DNA of 64,000 bases. Origin: Undibacterium sp049340185. Its GTDB lineage: Bacteria; Pseudomonadota; Gammaproteobacteria; Burkholderiales; Burkholderiaceae_D. Made by a program: the position numbers and the translations under genes. The notes under the pieces are model-generated. The model ran no database searches, was not told the DNA's origin, and was given only the letters and a program-made list of their open reading frames with translations. The stretch spans positions 434,001 through 498,000 of the forward strand of contig NZ_JBMPPC010000001.1 of the NCBI RefSeq assembly GCF_049340185.1, given 5' to 3'. Within the stretch, counting starts at the first letter, position 1; every line of letters begins with the position of its first letter. This document shows positions 25,386 to 33,472 of this stretch, piece after piece.

Positions 25386-26774
25386 ATGTCCATTACTACT
25401 CCCATTCAGACGATTACTCCATCGGCTACTAATCCCAAGGTTGGTTTCGTTTCCCTCGGTTGCCCCAAAGCCCTTGTCGACTCTGAGCAAATCCTGACGC
25501 AGTTGCGTGCTGAGGGCTACGATACCGCCAAGTCTTACGAGGGAGCGGATCTGGTGATCGTGAATACTTGTGGCTTTATCGATGCCGCGGTTCAGGAATC
25601 CCTTGATGCGATTGGTGAGGCGTTGGCAGAAAATGGCAAAGTAATCGTGACTGGTTGTCTGGGTGCGAAAAAAGATGCCAATGGTGATGACATGATTATG
25701 TCCATTCATCCGAAAGTGCTGGCAGTGACCGGGCCGCATGCGTTGGGCGAGGTCATGGATGCGGTGCATGTGCATTTGCCAAAACCACATGAACCGTTCA
25801 TCGATCTGGTACCGGCACAGGGCGTTAAGCTGACGCCGAAGCATTTTGCCTATCTGAAAATTTCTGAAGGCTGCAATCATCGCTGTAGCTTTTGTATTAT
25901 TCCGTCTATGCGTGGCGATCTGGTATCGCGTCCCATCGCTGACATCATGCTTGAGGCGGAAAATTTATTCAAAGCTGGCGTGAAAGAACTCCTGGTAATT
26001 TCACAAGACACCAGTGCCTATGGTGTCGACGTGAAATTCCGTATGGGATTCTGGAATGGCAAGCCGGTGAAAACTCATATGACGCAGCTGGTTGAAGCCT
26101 TAGGTGACTTGGCTAAACAACATAACGCCTGGGTGCGTTTGCATTATGTTTATCCGTATCCGCATGTGGATCAGATCATTCCTTTCATGAACAATGGTCA
26201 CGTCTTGCCTTACCTGGATGTGCCATTGCAGCATGCGCATCCAGATGTCCTGAAACGCATGAAGCGTCCTGCCAGTGGCGAAAAAAATATTGAGCGTATC
26301 CGGGCATGGCGCGAAATGTGCCCAGAGATCACGATCCGTTCTACTTTTATCGCAGGATTTCCTGGCGAAACAGAAGAGGAATTTGAGTATCTGCTCGACT
26401 TTTTGAAAGAAGCTGAAATCGATCGTTTAGGCTGTTTCGCGTACTCTCCGGTCGAAGGCGCTACTGCGAATGAACTGGCGAATCCTGTCCCCGATGAGGT
26501 TCGCGAAGATCGTCGTCGTCGCGTCATGGAGTTGCAGGAAGGTATTTCTAAAAAGCGCCTGCAAGCCAAAATCGGTAAAACCGTTCGCGTGCTGATTGAC
26601 GAAATCGATCGTAGCGGTGGTGTTGGCCGTTCTGCTGCAGATGCCCCTGAGATTGATGGTGTTGTGTATGTAAAACCACCATTTGAACCCCATCGTAAGT
26701 TGAAAGTCGGTGAATTTGCCGACGTTCTCATCACCGCAGCAGATGCGCATGATTTATGGGGCGAGGCGGTATAG
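25386..26774 (+). CDS. rimO: Ribosomal protein S12 methylthiotransferase RimO
   Basis: RimO is a radical-SAM enzyme that adds a methylthio group to the conserved aspartate of ribosomal protein S12. It has 462 residues. The N-terminal UPF0004 domain has Cys26, Cys62 and Cys91 for one 4Fe-4S cluster. The radical-SAM cluster motif CNHRCSFC gives Cys163, Cys167 and Cys170. A TRAM domain closes the protein. Start MSITTPIQ at 25386 is preferred; an in-frame TTG lies 18 bp upstream. No Shine-Dalgarno is visible because a terminator stem occupies the space. Confidence 0.95.
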   Translation: MSITTPIQTITPSATNPKVGFVSLGCPKALVDSEQILTQLRAEGYDTAKSYEGADLVIVNTCGFIDAAVQESLDAIGEALAENGKVIVTGCLGAKKDANGDDMIMSIHPKVLAVTGPHALGEVMDAVHVHLPKPHEPFIDLVPAQGVKLTPKHFAYLKISEGCNHRCSFCIIPSMRGDLVSRPIADIMLEAENLFKAGVKELLVISQDTSAYGVDVKFRMGFWNGKPVKTHMTQLVEALGDLAKQHNAWVRLHYVYPYPHVDQIIPFMNNGHVLPYLDVPLQHAHPDVLKRMKRPASGEKNIERIRAWREMCPEITIRSTFIAGFPGETEEEFEYLLDFLKEAEIDRLGCFAYSPVEGATANELANPVPDEVREDRRRRVMELQEGISKKRLQAKIGKTVRVLIDEIDRSGGVGRSAADAPEIDGVVYVKPPFEPHRKLKVGEFADVLITAADAHDLWGEAV

Positions 26775-26778
26775 TCAG

Positions 26779-27267
26779 ATGCAACAACTCCGATTTAGCA
26801 TGAGCGGCATCATCGTCGCTCTGATGTGTATTGTCCTATCTCCGACAGCCCTGGCACAAGCTCAGCCAGTTAAGACTGCTGCCGTTTCTATTCTCAAGCA
26901 AGCGCATCAATGGCGCGGCAAATTGGGGGATGACACCGTGCAAATGCGTCTTCAGCCCAAAGTTGAGGATATAGATAGTGTTGAGGGGGATTATCTTGTC
27001 ATTGGCAGCAGCCGTAATAAAGGTAACAAAATTTTATTGGCGGGTGAAGTCACCGGTGATGTTTTAAGTATGGAGGAATCTGAGGATGGCGTTGATGTCT
27101 CGGGGCAATGGGATGGCAAGCTTGAGGGCAAGGTATTGCGCGGTAAATGGCAATCTGATGATGGCAAGGTAGTCAAAGATTTTGTACTCGAAATGGTGGC
27201 TGTCGCGAGTGCCTCTGCTAATACGGCGCCAACCAAGTCAGTTAAAAAGGCGTCGGATATAAAATAG
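26779..27267 (+). CDS. Exported protein of unknown function
   Basis: Protein of 162 residues starting 4 bp after the rimO stop, so probably co-transcribed. A signal peptide covers about residues 1-27 (GIIVALMCIVLSPTALAQA). The mature part reads as repeated beta-strand-like Gly/Asp segments: KLGDDTVQMRLQPK, then GDYLVIGSSRNKGNK, DVSGQWDGKLEGKVLRGKW. This resembles small beta-rich periplasmic proteins. I do not recognise a named family. The ATG at 26779 is chosen because longer versions run into rimO and lose the signal peptide at the N-terminus. Confidence 0.72.
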   Translation: MQQLRFSMSGIIVALMCIVLSPTALAQAQPVKTAAVSILKQAHQWRGKLGDDTVQMRLQPKVEDIDSVEGDYLVIGSSRNKGNKILLAGEVTGDVLSMEESEDGVDVSGQWDGKLEGKVLRGKWQSDDGKVVKDFVLEMVAVASASANTAPTKSVKKASDIK

Positions 27268-27300
27268 AACTCATTTCATCAACACGAGTGGAGTGAGTTC
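27267..27300 (+). terminator. Possible hairpin after the exported protein gene
   Basis: GAACTCA pairs with TGAGTTC with partial extension inward. It begins at the stop codon. A T-rich stretch lies about 12 bp further on, so termination is possible but not certain. Confidence 0.35.
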
Positions 27301-27554
27301 ACGTTGTGTCTGTTGTTTTTCTCGATCTGATTTGCCTTACATTTCTTGGTGCCATTTTTGTCCCACTTCATTCAGCAATCGAATGGTATCCGCATTTAAT
27401 TTTTATCATTAATTTTCTCAGCCACACTATTCCCCCGGCATTTCACCGCGTAGCCGTAATGTCTTGTTACAGCACAGTGTGCTCAGCCTCAGATTAAACA
27501 TCGTAAAATCATGTCGTCGCATTGTGATTGAAATGCATTCCTTAGACATCGATT

Positions 27555-28733
27555 ATGACTACATCTAAAAAGCACGGTGGCAATACTGCCTTAATCCATT
27601 CTGACTATCAGGCACCCGAGGGTTTCGCTGCATTTCCTGTAGGGATACACCATGCCTCGACTGTCTTGTTTAAAAACGTAGCAGCGATGCGCGAGCGTAG
27701 CTGGCAAAATAAATCGGCCTATACCTATGGTTTACATGGAACACCGACGAGTTTTACTTTGGAAGCCAGACTGGCCGAAATAGAGCAGGGTGAGCATTGT
27801 TTGCTCGCCCCCAGTGGCTTGGCGGCGATTACGCTGGTTGATATGGCATTTCTGCAAAGTGGTGACGATGTTCTTATTCCTGACAACGTCTATAACCCGA
27901 ACCGTGAATTAGGTGACTGGCTCGCACGCAGTTTTGGCATCAGTGCGCGCTATTACGACCCATTGATTGGTGCGGGTATTTCGGATCTGATACGGGATAA
28001 CACGAGGCTGATTTGGACTGAGGCGCCGGGGTCTGTCACGATGGAGGTGCCTGATATTCCTGCAATCTGTGATGCTGCACATGCCAAAGGCGTTTTGGTC
28101 GCATTGGATAATACCTGGTCCGCTGGTGTTGCTTTTCCCGCGTTTGACTGTGGTGTAGATATCATCATGCAGGCACTGACCAAATATCAAAGCGGCGGCT
28201 CTGACGTGTTAATGGGGGCGGTGATCACGCGTGATCAGACGTTGAATGCCCGCTTGCAGGCCGCGCATATGCGTTTAGGTTTTGGCGTCGGTATGGATGA
28301 CGCGTATTTGGTTTTGCGTAATTTGCCGACACTGAAATTGCGTTTTGACGCACACGATGCGAGCGCACGCAAAGTCGCTGCGTGGTTACAGACCCGACCG
28401 GAGATCAGCAAAGTTTTGCATCCTGCTCTTGCGGAGTGTCCGGGGCACGAAATCTGGAAGCGCGATTTTACCGGCGCAGGTGGTTTATTCTCGGTCTTGT
28501 TTGATGCGCGTTACACCGAAGAGCAGACCGATCGTTTTGTCGATGCACTGCAATTATTTAAAATCGGTTTTAGTTGGGGTGGGGCGCATAGTTTGTGCGT
28601 ACCTTACCGGATTAAACAGATGCGTCAGCATTGGTCGCACGACGGAATTCTGGTGCGTTTTAATATTGGGCTGGAGGATACAGAGGATCTGATTAATGAC
28701 ATCACCCAGGCGCTTGAAAGTCTAGATGCATGA
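27555..28733 (+). CDS. metC: Cystathionine beta-lyase-like PLP enzyme
   Basis: Cys/Met-metabolism PLP-dependent enzyme, 392 residues, most like cystathionine beta-lyase, which splits cystathionine to homocysteine, pyruvate and ammonia. The PLP lysine is Lys210 in ALTKYQSGGSDVLMG. Other family landmarks are YTYGLHGTPTSFTLEARLAEIE near 57-78 and the GFSWGGAHSL block near the C-terminus. The group is cytosolic. Related family members (other gamma/beta-lyases) cannot be excluded. It has its own upstream region of about 290 bp without a recognisable gene. Confidence 0.87.
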   Translation: MTTSKKHGGNTALIHSDYQAPEGFAAFPVGIHHASTVLFKNVAAMRERSWQNKSAYTYGLHGTPTSFTLEARLAEIEQGEHCLLAPSGLAAITLVDMAFLQSGDDVLIPDNVYNPNRELGDWLARSFGISARYYDPLIGAGISDLIRDNTRLIWTEAPGSVTMEVPDIPAICDAAHAKGVLVALDNTWSAGVAFPAFDCGVDIIMQALTKYQSGGSDVLMGAVITRDQTLNARLQAAHMRLGFGVGMDDAYLVLRNLPTLKLRFDAHDASARKVAAWLQTRPEISKVLHPALAECPGHEIWKRDFTGAGGLFSVLFDARYTEEQTDRFVDALQLFKIGFSWGGAHSLCVPYRIKQMRQHWSHDGILVRFNIGLEDTEDLINDITQALESLDA

Positions 28734-28788
28734 GATGTCTGGTGCAGATAATCTGGTGTGGAAATATGCCGCACAGTAAGGGAAATTC

Positions 28789-29280
28789 ATGATGCAACGT
28801 TCAAAACTAAGCCTTTTTCTTTTTTGCTTGCTTGCCGGATGCGCAAGCCGTCCGTTAGACCAGCCGAGCAAGCCAGGTGTACCGCAAGAGACGAAAAAAA
28901 TGCCCGCACCGACAAAATCGACTAACTCATCGGCGTTTACTCTGAATGGTTATAAAAAGGATCTGGCGCAGCATATCAGTCGTGAGAACGCGAGCTCGAC
29001 TTATTCTGACCGGCCGCAGGCGCTGTTGCGGGCGGTGATTGTCGTTAAGTTTGCCATCAATGCTGATGGTAAGTTGCTGAGTAGCGAATTAATGCGTACC
29101 AATCATGATCAGGCAGCAGAAAAAACTGCCTTGGCAAGTTTGCGTGGCAGTGCGCCTTACCCTAAGCCGGCGTCATATCTGGTAAAAAATGGACGATTGG
29201 AGTTAATCGAAACCTGGTTGTTTAATGATGATGGCCGGTTTCAGTTGCGAACGATTGCACTACCTCAAGAATCGGATTGA
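28789..29280 (+). CDS. Lipoprotein with TonB-C-like domain
   Basis: Protein of 163 residues. A lipoprotein signal ends with LLAGC at residues 14-18, giving a lipidated Cys18. A Pro/Lys/Ser-rich linker follows to about residue 50. The C-terminal part (about 80-150) resembles the TonB C-terminal fold: LLRAVIVVKFAINADGKL, then AAEKTALASLRGSAPYPKPA. It lacks the N-terminal membrane helix and long Pro-rich spacer of true TonB, so it is unlikely to transmit proton-motive force. A role in the envelope is inferred; the partner is unknown. It lies 55 bp after the metC-like gene. Confidence 0.7.
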   Translation: MMQRSKLSLFLFCLLAGCASRPLDQPSKPGVPQETKKMPAPTKSTNSSAFTLNGYKKDLAQHISRENASSTYSDRPQALLRAVIVVKFAINADGKLLSSELMRTNHDQAAEKTALASLRGSAPYPKPASYLVKNGRLELIETWLFNDDGRFQLRTIALPQESD

Positions 29281-29290
29281 GATTGTTTTC

Positions 29291-29380
29291 TGTATACTAA
29301 GGGGTAGTATATTTTAAACGCCCCCTATATTATTGTGGATTGAGGTATATTTGATTGTCTTTTATGGGGAGTATATGATT
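29291..29380 (+). repeat. Dispersed ~85-bp intergenic element, copy 3
   Basis: It begins GTATACTAAGGGG, then AGTATATTTTAAACG, a middle with GTGGATTGAGGTATATTTG, and ends ATGGGGAGTATATG. It lies in the convergent gap after the TonB-C-like gene. It is the clearest copy on the plus strand. Confidence 0.62.
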
Positions 29381-29452
29381 TTCTGTTGTTCATATTCACC
29401 TGTCCGCTACGTTTACATTTTGCTTAATAAAGCTAATGAAATCAGAAAAATA

Positions 29453-29481
29453 AAAATCCGGTGTACATCACCGGATTTTTT
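29453..29481. terminator. Bidirectional terminator
   Basis: AAAATCCGGTG / CACCGGATTTT with a 5-nt loop, flanked by A and T runs, lies between convergent genes. Confidence 0.85.
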
Positions 29482-29569
29482 GTGCCGCATCTTTACGTAG
29501 CTATATCGAGCTACTTCAATTTACTGCAAATTACTTCAAGTTACTTTAACTTAGTTGAGTGTACACAGC

Positions 29570-29824
29570 CTATTTGGCGGACGCAGATTCTGACGAAGCA
29601 CTCGCTGGAGTGGTTGGTGTTGCAGCTGATGCTGAGGCTGACGATGCAGCAGTGTCGGCAGGCATAGGAGCTGCTGGTGCCGATGCTGTAGCACTGGCTG
29701 AGTAAACTTCTGTCATATCGTGACCAGTTGCCTCGCCTTGCATGTCCACTTTGTCGCCAGCTTTAAAAATAAAGAATAAAGCAGCTCCGGCAAATACGAT
29801 AAAGGCTACGGCAATTTTCCACAT
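29570..29824 (-). CDS. Small single-span membrane protein with Ala/Ser-rich tail
   Basis: Protein of 84 residues. One membrane helix covers about residues 3-21 (KIAVAFIVFAGAALFFIFKAG). Residues 22-41 are polar (DKVDMQGEATGHDMTEVY). The rest is a low-complexity Ala/Ser/Pro/Thr tail. The ATG has a reasonable GGAG-type site upstream (ccaaGGAGaca on the minus strand). No family is recognised. Low-complexity tails of this kind are common in surface or spacer proteins. Confidence 0.6.
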   Translation of the reverse strand: MWKIAVAFIVFAGAALFFIFKAGDKVDMQGEATGHDMTEVYSASATASAPAAPMPADTAASSASASAATPTTPASASSESASAK

Positions 29825-29944
29825 AATGTCTCCTTGGTTTTAAGATAATCTTTGGATGGATCACGCGAGTCTGTACGCGAATCAATCAAACGTATCGAAG
29901 AGTACGCTCCGAGACTTACAGGATTCTTTCAGGAACAAGCAATA

Positions 29945-29973
29945 AAAAAGACCGGAAAATTTCCGGTCTTTTT
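29945..29973 (-). terminator. Terminator downstream of acnA
   Basis: Perfect 14-bp arms (AAAAAGACCGGAAA and complement) around one base, with T runs both ways. It lies 136 bp after the acnA stop on the minus strand. Confidence 0.8.
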
Positions 29974-30108
29974 GGGTGTTTTTTCATTTTGCTGTCGCTG
30001 TACATCAGATCAATGAATCAGTCACGGCATGAAGACTGTATCCGTGATTGATTAATCGAGGCCGTCATTGATGCTAGTGCATTGACAGCCGCTAGCTTAA
30101 GTAAAAAC

Positions 30109-32844
30109 TCAGGCAGCCAACAACTGACGCAATACGAACGGCAAGATACCGCCGTGTTTGTAGTAATCCACTTCGATCGGTGTATCGATGCGCAACAGAA
30201 CTTTGACTTCTTGCTTGTCGCCGTTGGCACGATTGATCACCAACGTTACTTGCTGTTGTGGCTTGATGTCATCTTCGATCCCTTTCAGGTCGTAGGATTC
30301 TGTACCTGTGATACCTAAGGAATCAACGCTGTCAGTGCCGATAAATTGCAGAGGCAAGACACCCATGCCAACCAGGTTGGAACGGTGGATACGCTCAAAA
30401 GAACGGGCAATCACGGCTTTTACACCGAGCAATTGCGTACCCTTGGCTGCCCAGTCGCGGGAAGAGCCAGTACCATATTCTTCGCCGCCGAAGATCATGG
30501 TTGGCGTGCCTTCTGCAACATACTTCATCGCTGCATCGTAGATCGCCATAGGTTCGCCAGTTGGTTGGAATAAGGTTTCGCCGCCTTCTACACGGGAGCC
30601 GTCTTCCTTCGCTGGGATCATCAAGTTTTTGATACGTACGTTGGCAAACGTGCCGCGCATCATGATTTCGTGATTGCCACGGCGTGAACCGTAGGAATTG
30701 AAATCAGCTTTCAGTACGCCGTTTTCTTTCAACCATTTGCCAGCAGGGCTAGATTCTTTGATGGAGCCCGCAGGGGATATGTGATCCGTTGTGATGGAGT
30801 CGCCGAACACGCCGAGTGCGCGTGCACCGGTGATGCCTGTCGCAGCCGCTTTTGGTTCCATCGTGAAGTCAGCGAAGAACGGTGGTTCAGCGATGTAGGT
30901 AGATGTTGGCCAGTTGTAGACTTCACCTTCCGCCACGCCTTTGATGTTTTCCCACAGTTTGCCTGGCGCACCTTTAACGTCTGCGTAGTTGTCTTTGAAC
31001 GTTTTAGAATTCATCGCAAACTTCATCAACTTGTTGATTTCTGCACTGGTTGGCCAGATGTCACCCAGGAAAATATCTTTACCTTTGACGCGACCAACTG
31101 GTTCTGTCATCAGGTCCTTCGTCATATTGCCAGCGATCGCGTAAGCAACAACCAATGGAGGTGATGCTAAGAAATTGGAGCGGATGTTCGGGTGAATACG
31201 TGCTTCGAAGTTGCGGTTGCCGGACAAAATAGCGGATGCCACGATATCGTTCGCGACGATGGCTTCGTTCATCGCCGGTGTCAGATCGCCTGCATTACCG
31301 ATACAGGTTGTACAGCCGTAAGCAGTGACGCCGAAACCGAGTTTTTCCAGGTAAGGCAACAAGCCTGCTGCTTCCAGATATTTAGTGACGACGCGGGAGC
31401 CAGGCGCCAGCGAAGTTTTGATATGTGGTGCAACTTTCAAACCGGCTTCAACCGCTTTTTTCGCCAGCAAGCCAGCTGCCAGCAAGACGCTAGGGTTGGA
31501 TGTGTTGGTGCAAGAGGTAATCGCGGCGATCAGGACGTCACCGTTCTTGACTTTTACGTTGTCCGAATTGGTGTAGACCGCATCCAGGTCTTCTGCTTTT
31601 TTGTTAAAGCCGTTTTCAGATGTTGGCTTAGCGAACAAATCCGCAAAAGTGGATTTTACATTGCCGATTTCGATACGGTCTTGCGGGCGTTTAGGGCCGG
31701 CTAATGACGGTGCGACAGTGGACAGATCGAGAGAGATTTCTGTCGTGTAGTCAATGTCGCCAGCTTTAGGGATGCCGAACATCTTCTGAGCTTTGAAATA
31801 GCCTTCGAATGCGTCGATTTCTGCTTTGGTACGGCCTGTACCTTTGAAATAGTCGATAGTGGCTTCATCAACAGGGAAGAAGCCCATCGTTGCACCGTAT
31901 TCCGGCGCCATGTTGGCGATGGTTGCACGATCTGTCAGGGATAAAGTACGTGTACCTTCCCCGAAGAATTCAACGAATTTACCAACGACTTTTGCTTTGC
32001 GCAGCAGTTCAGTAATAGTCAGTACCAGATCCGTTGCAGTGCAACCTTCGCGCAGTGCGCCTGTCAGGTTGACGCCGACCACGTCAGGTGTCAGGAAGTA
32101 GACTGGCTGACCGAGCATGCCAGCTTCTGCTTCGATACCGCCCACACCCCAGCCAACTACGCCGATACCATTGATCATGGTAGTGTGGGAGTCAGTACCT
32201 ACCAGAGTGTCAGGGTAGTAGATGTCATTTTTCTTCGCATCTTTAATTTTGTGTACGCCGCGTGCCAGGTATTCCAGATTGACCTGGTGGACGATACCAA
32301 AACCTGGAGGAACAACGCCGAATGTATCAAACGCTTGCATACCCCACTTCATGAACTGATAGCGCTCGTTGTTACGAGAGAATTCCAGTTTCATGTTCAG
32401 GTCGAGCGCTTTCTTTTCACGGAAATGATCGATTTGTACCGAGTGATCTACGACCAGATCAACCGGCACCAGTGGTTCGATATTTTTAGGATTTTTGCCT
32501 TGTTTGGCAGCGACGTTGCGCATTGCAGCTAAGTCAGCCAGCAGTGGAACGCCTGTGAAATCTTGCAAAACAACACGGGAAACCACAAACGGGATCTCAT
32601 CAGTACGATCAGCTTTAGCGCTCCAGTTGGCGAGCTGTTTGACATGCTCTTCAGTGACCTTTTTGCCGTCGCAGTTACGCAAAACGGATTCGAGTACCAC
32701 GCGGATGGAGACTGGCAAGCGTGAGATTTTCGCCCCCAGATTTTTTTCCAGAGCGGGCAGGGAATAAAATTTACCTTTTTTGGAATCTGAAATCTTAAAA
32801 TCTTTCAGGGTTTTGAATGCATCTTTATACGCATTTTGGCTCAT
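30109..32844 (-). CDS. acnA: Aconitate hydratase A
   Basis: Aconitase of the AcnA/IRP type, 911 residues. It interconverts citrate and isocitrate using a 4Fe-4S cluster held by Cys445 (TSCTNTSNPS), Cys511 and Cys514 (YGCTTCIGN). Other landmarks are DHSVQIDHF near 133, GTDSHTTMINGIGVVGWGVGG near 216-235, and the swivel-domain block EYGTGSSRDWAAKG. Length and order match AcnA, not AcnB or the methylcitrate-specific AcnD. It belongs to the TCA cluster and is the most distal gene of the minus-strand arm. Confidence 0.96.
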   Translation of the reverse strand: MSQNAYKDAFKTLKDFKISDSKKGKFYSLPALEKNLGAKISRLPVSIRVVLESVLRNCDGKKVTEEHVKQLANWSAKADRTDEIPFVVSRVVLQDFTGVPLLADLAAMRNVAAKQGKNPKNIEPLVPVDLVVDHSVQIDHFREKKALDLNMKLEFSRNNERYQFMKWGMQAFDTFGVVPPGFGIVHQVNLEYLARGVHKIKDAKKNDIYYPDTLVGTDSHTTMINGIGVVGWGVGGIEAEAGMLGQPVYFLTPDVVGVNLTGALREGCTATDLVLTITELLRKAKVVGKFVEFFGEGTRTLSLTDRATIANMAPEYGATMGFFPVDEATIDYFKGTGRTKAEIDAFEGYFKAQKMFGIPKAGDIDYTTEISLDLSTVAPSLAGPKRPQDRIEIGNVKSTFADLFAKPTSENGFNKKAEDLDAVYTNSDNVKVKNGDVLIAAITSCTNTSNPSVLLAAGLLAKKAVEAGLKVAPHIKTSLAPGSRVVTKYLEAAGLLPYLEKLGFGVTAYGCTTCIGNAGDLTPAMNEAIVANDIVASAILSGNRNFEARIHPNIRSNFLASPPLVVAYAIAGNMTKDLMTEPVGRVKGKDIFLGDIWPTSAEINKLMKFAMNSKTFKDNYADVKGAPGKLWENIKGVAEGEVYNWPTSTYIAEPPFFADFTMEPKAAATGITGARALGVFGDSITTDHISPAGSIKESSPAGKWLKENGVLKADFNSYGSRRGNHEIMMRGTFANVRIKNLMIPAKEDGSRVEGGETLFQPTGEPMAIYDAAMKYVAEGTPTMIFGGEEYGTGSSRDWAAKGTQLLGVKAVIARSFERIHRSNLVGMGVLPLQFIGTDSVDSLGITGTESYDLKGIEDDIKPQQQVTLVINRANGDKQEVKVLLRIDTPIEVDYYKHGGILPFVLRQLLAA

Positions 32845-32943
32845 GGCTGTTCCTTATTTTTACGAAAATCAATCATCAAAACTAATCGTCTTACTTATTA
32901 CTGCTTACAATTTTTACTGCGTTTTTTTACTTGATGCGACTAC

Positions 32944-33435
32944 TTATTTTGCTTGTGTAGCAGCCTCGGTTTTTAACTCGGCTTCGGCAATCACCTGGTC
33001 GGTCGTTTTGCATTCATTCGCTAATTGCTGACCACGATGTGAATCCAGTAGCAAGCCTTTTGCGGGGATGCCGATCCAGAGGAAGCCTGCTTTGCGATTT
33101 TCAAAGCGATGTGCGCCGGTAGTCGTTTCCATACGGGTCAGACGATACAGGCGTTTTTTCCAGCGCATTGCCATGTGTTTGTCGTCATCAGCGTTGGTGT
33201 ACATCGTCAGTACGTTGCCGAGCTCACATTTGTACTCAAAGGTTTTGCTTTCCTTGACATCGGGTTCGCCGTCGTCGTCGTCAAGCGCCACGGGCGCTGC
33301 TGGTTTTGCTGCTGCCTTGGCAGTTTTTGTCGCCACCTTGGTTTTTGGTGCTGGCGTTGTCTGTGCATTAGCCGATACTTGTGATAGCCCAAGGCTCAGG
33401 GTCATGCAGCTAATAATCTGTAAAATTTTCTTCAT
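32944..33435 (-). CDS. Exported protein with MliC-like domain
   Basis: Protein of 163 residues. A signal peptide (about 1-24, MTLSLGLSQVSANA region) is followed by an Ala/Lys/Pro-rich spacer and an acidic patch DDDDGEPD. The C-terminal part resembles the C-type lysozyme inhibitor domain (MliC): FEYKCELGNVLTMY near 66, then LYRLTRMETTTGAHRFEN, then GFLWIGIPAKGLLL and a last Cys in ANECKTT. The two Cys probably form the family disulfide. There is no lipobox. It sits between acnA and the citE-like gene; function in that context is unknown. Confidence 0.7.
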   Translation of the reverse strand: MKKILQIISCMTLSLGLSQVSANAQTTPAPKTKVATKTAKAAAKPAAPVALDDDDGEPDVKESKTFEYKCELGNVLTMYTNADDDKHMAMRWKKRLYRLTRMETTTGAHRFENRKAGFLWIGIPAKGLLLDSHRGQQLANECKTTDQVIAEAELKTEAATQAK

Positions 33436-33472
33436 CTGTATCTCCGTCTATCTTATGGTCGTTACTACTAAA

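Noticed and set aside
27306..27497. Possible 63-codon gene between the exported protein gene and metC
   Set aside because: GTG start inside a T-rich region, no ribosome binding site, Cys/Phe-rich composition of random T-rich DNA. Treated as non-coding.
27268..27554. Methionine/SAM riboswitch upstream of the metC-like gene
   Set aside because: Only a short hairpin beside the preceding stop codon is seen; no SAM-riboswitch core motif or second stem could be found.
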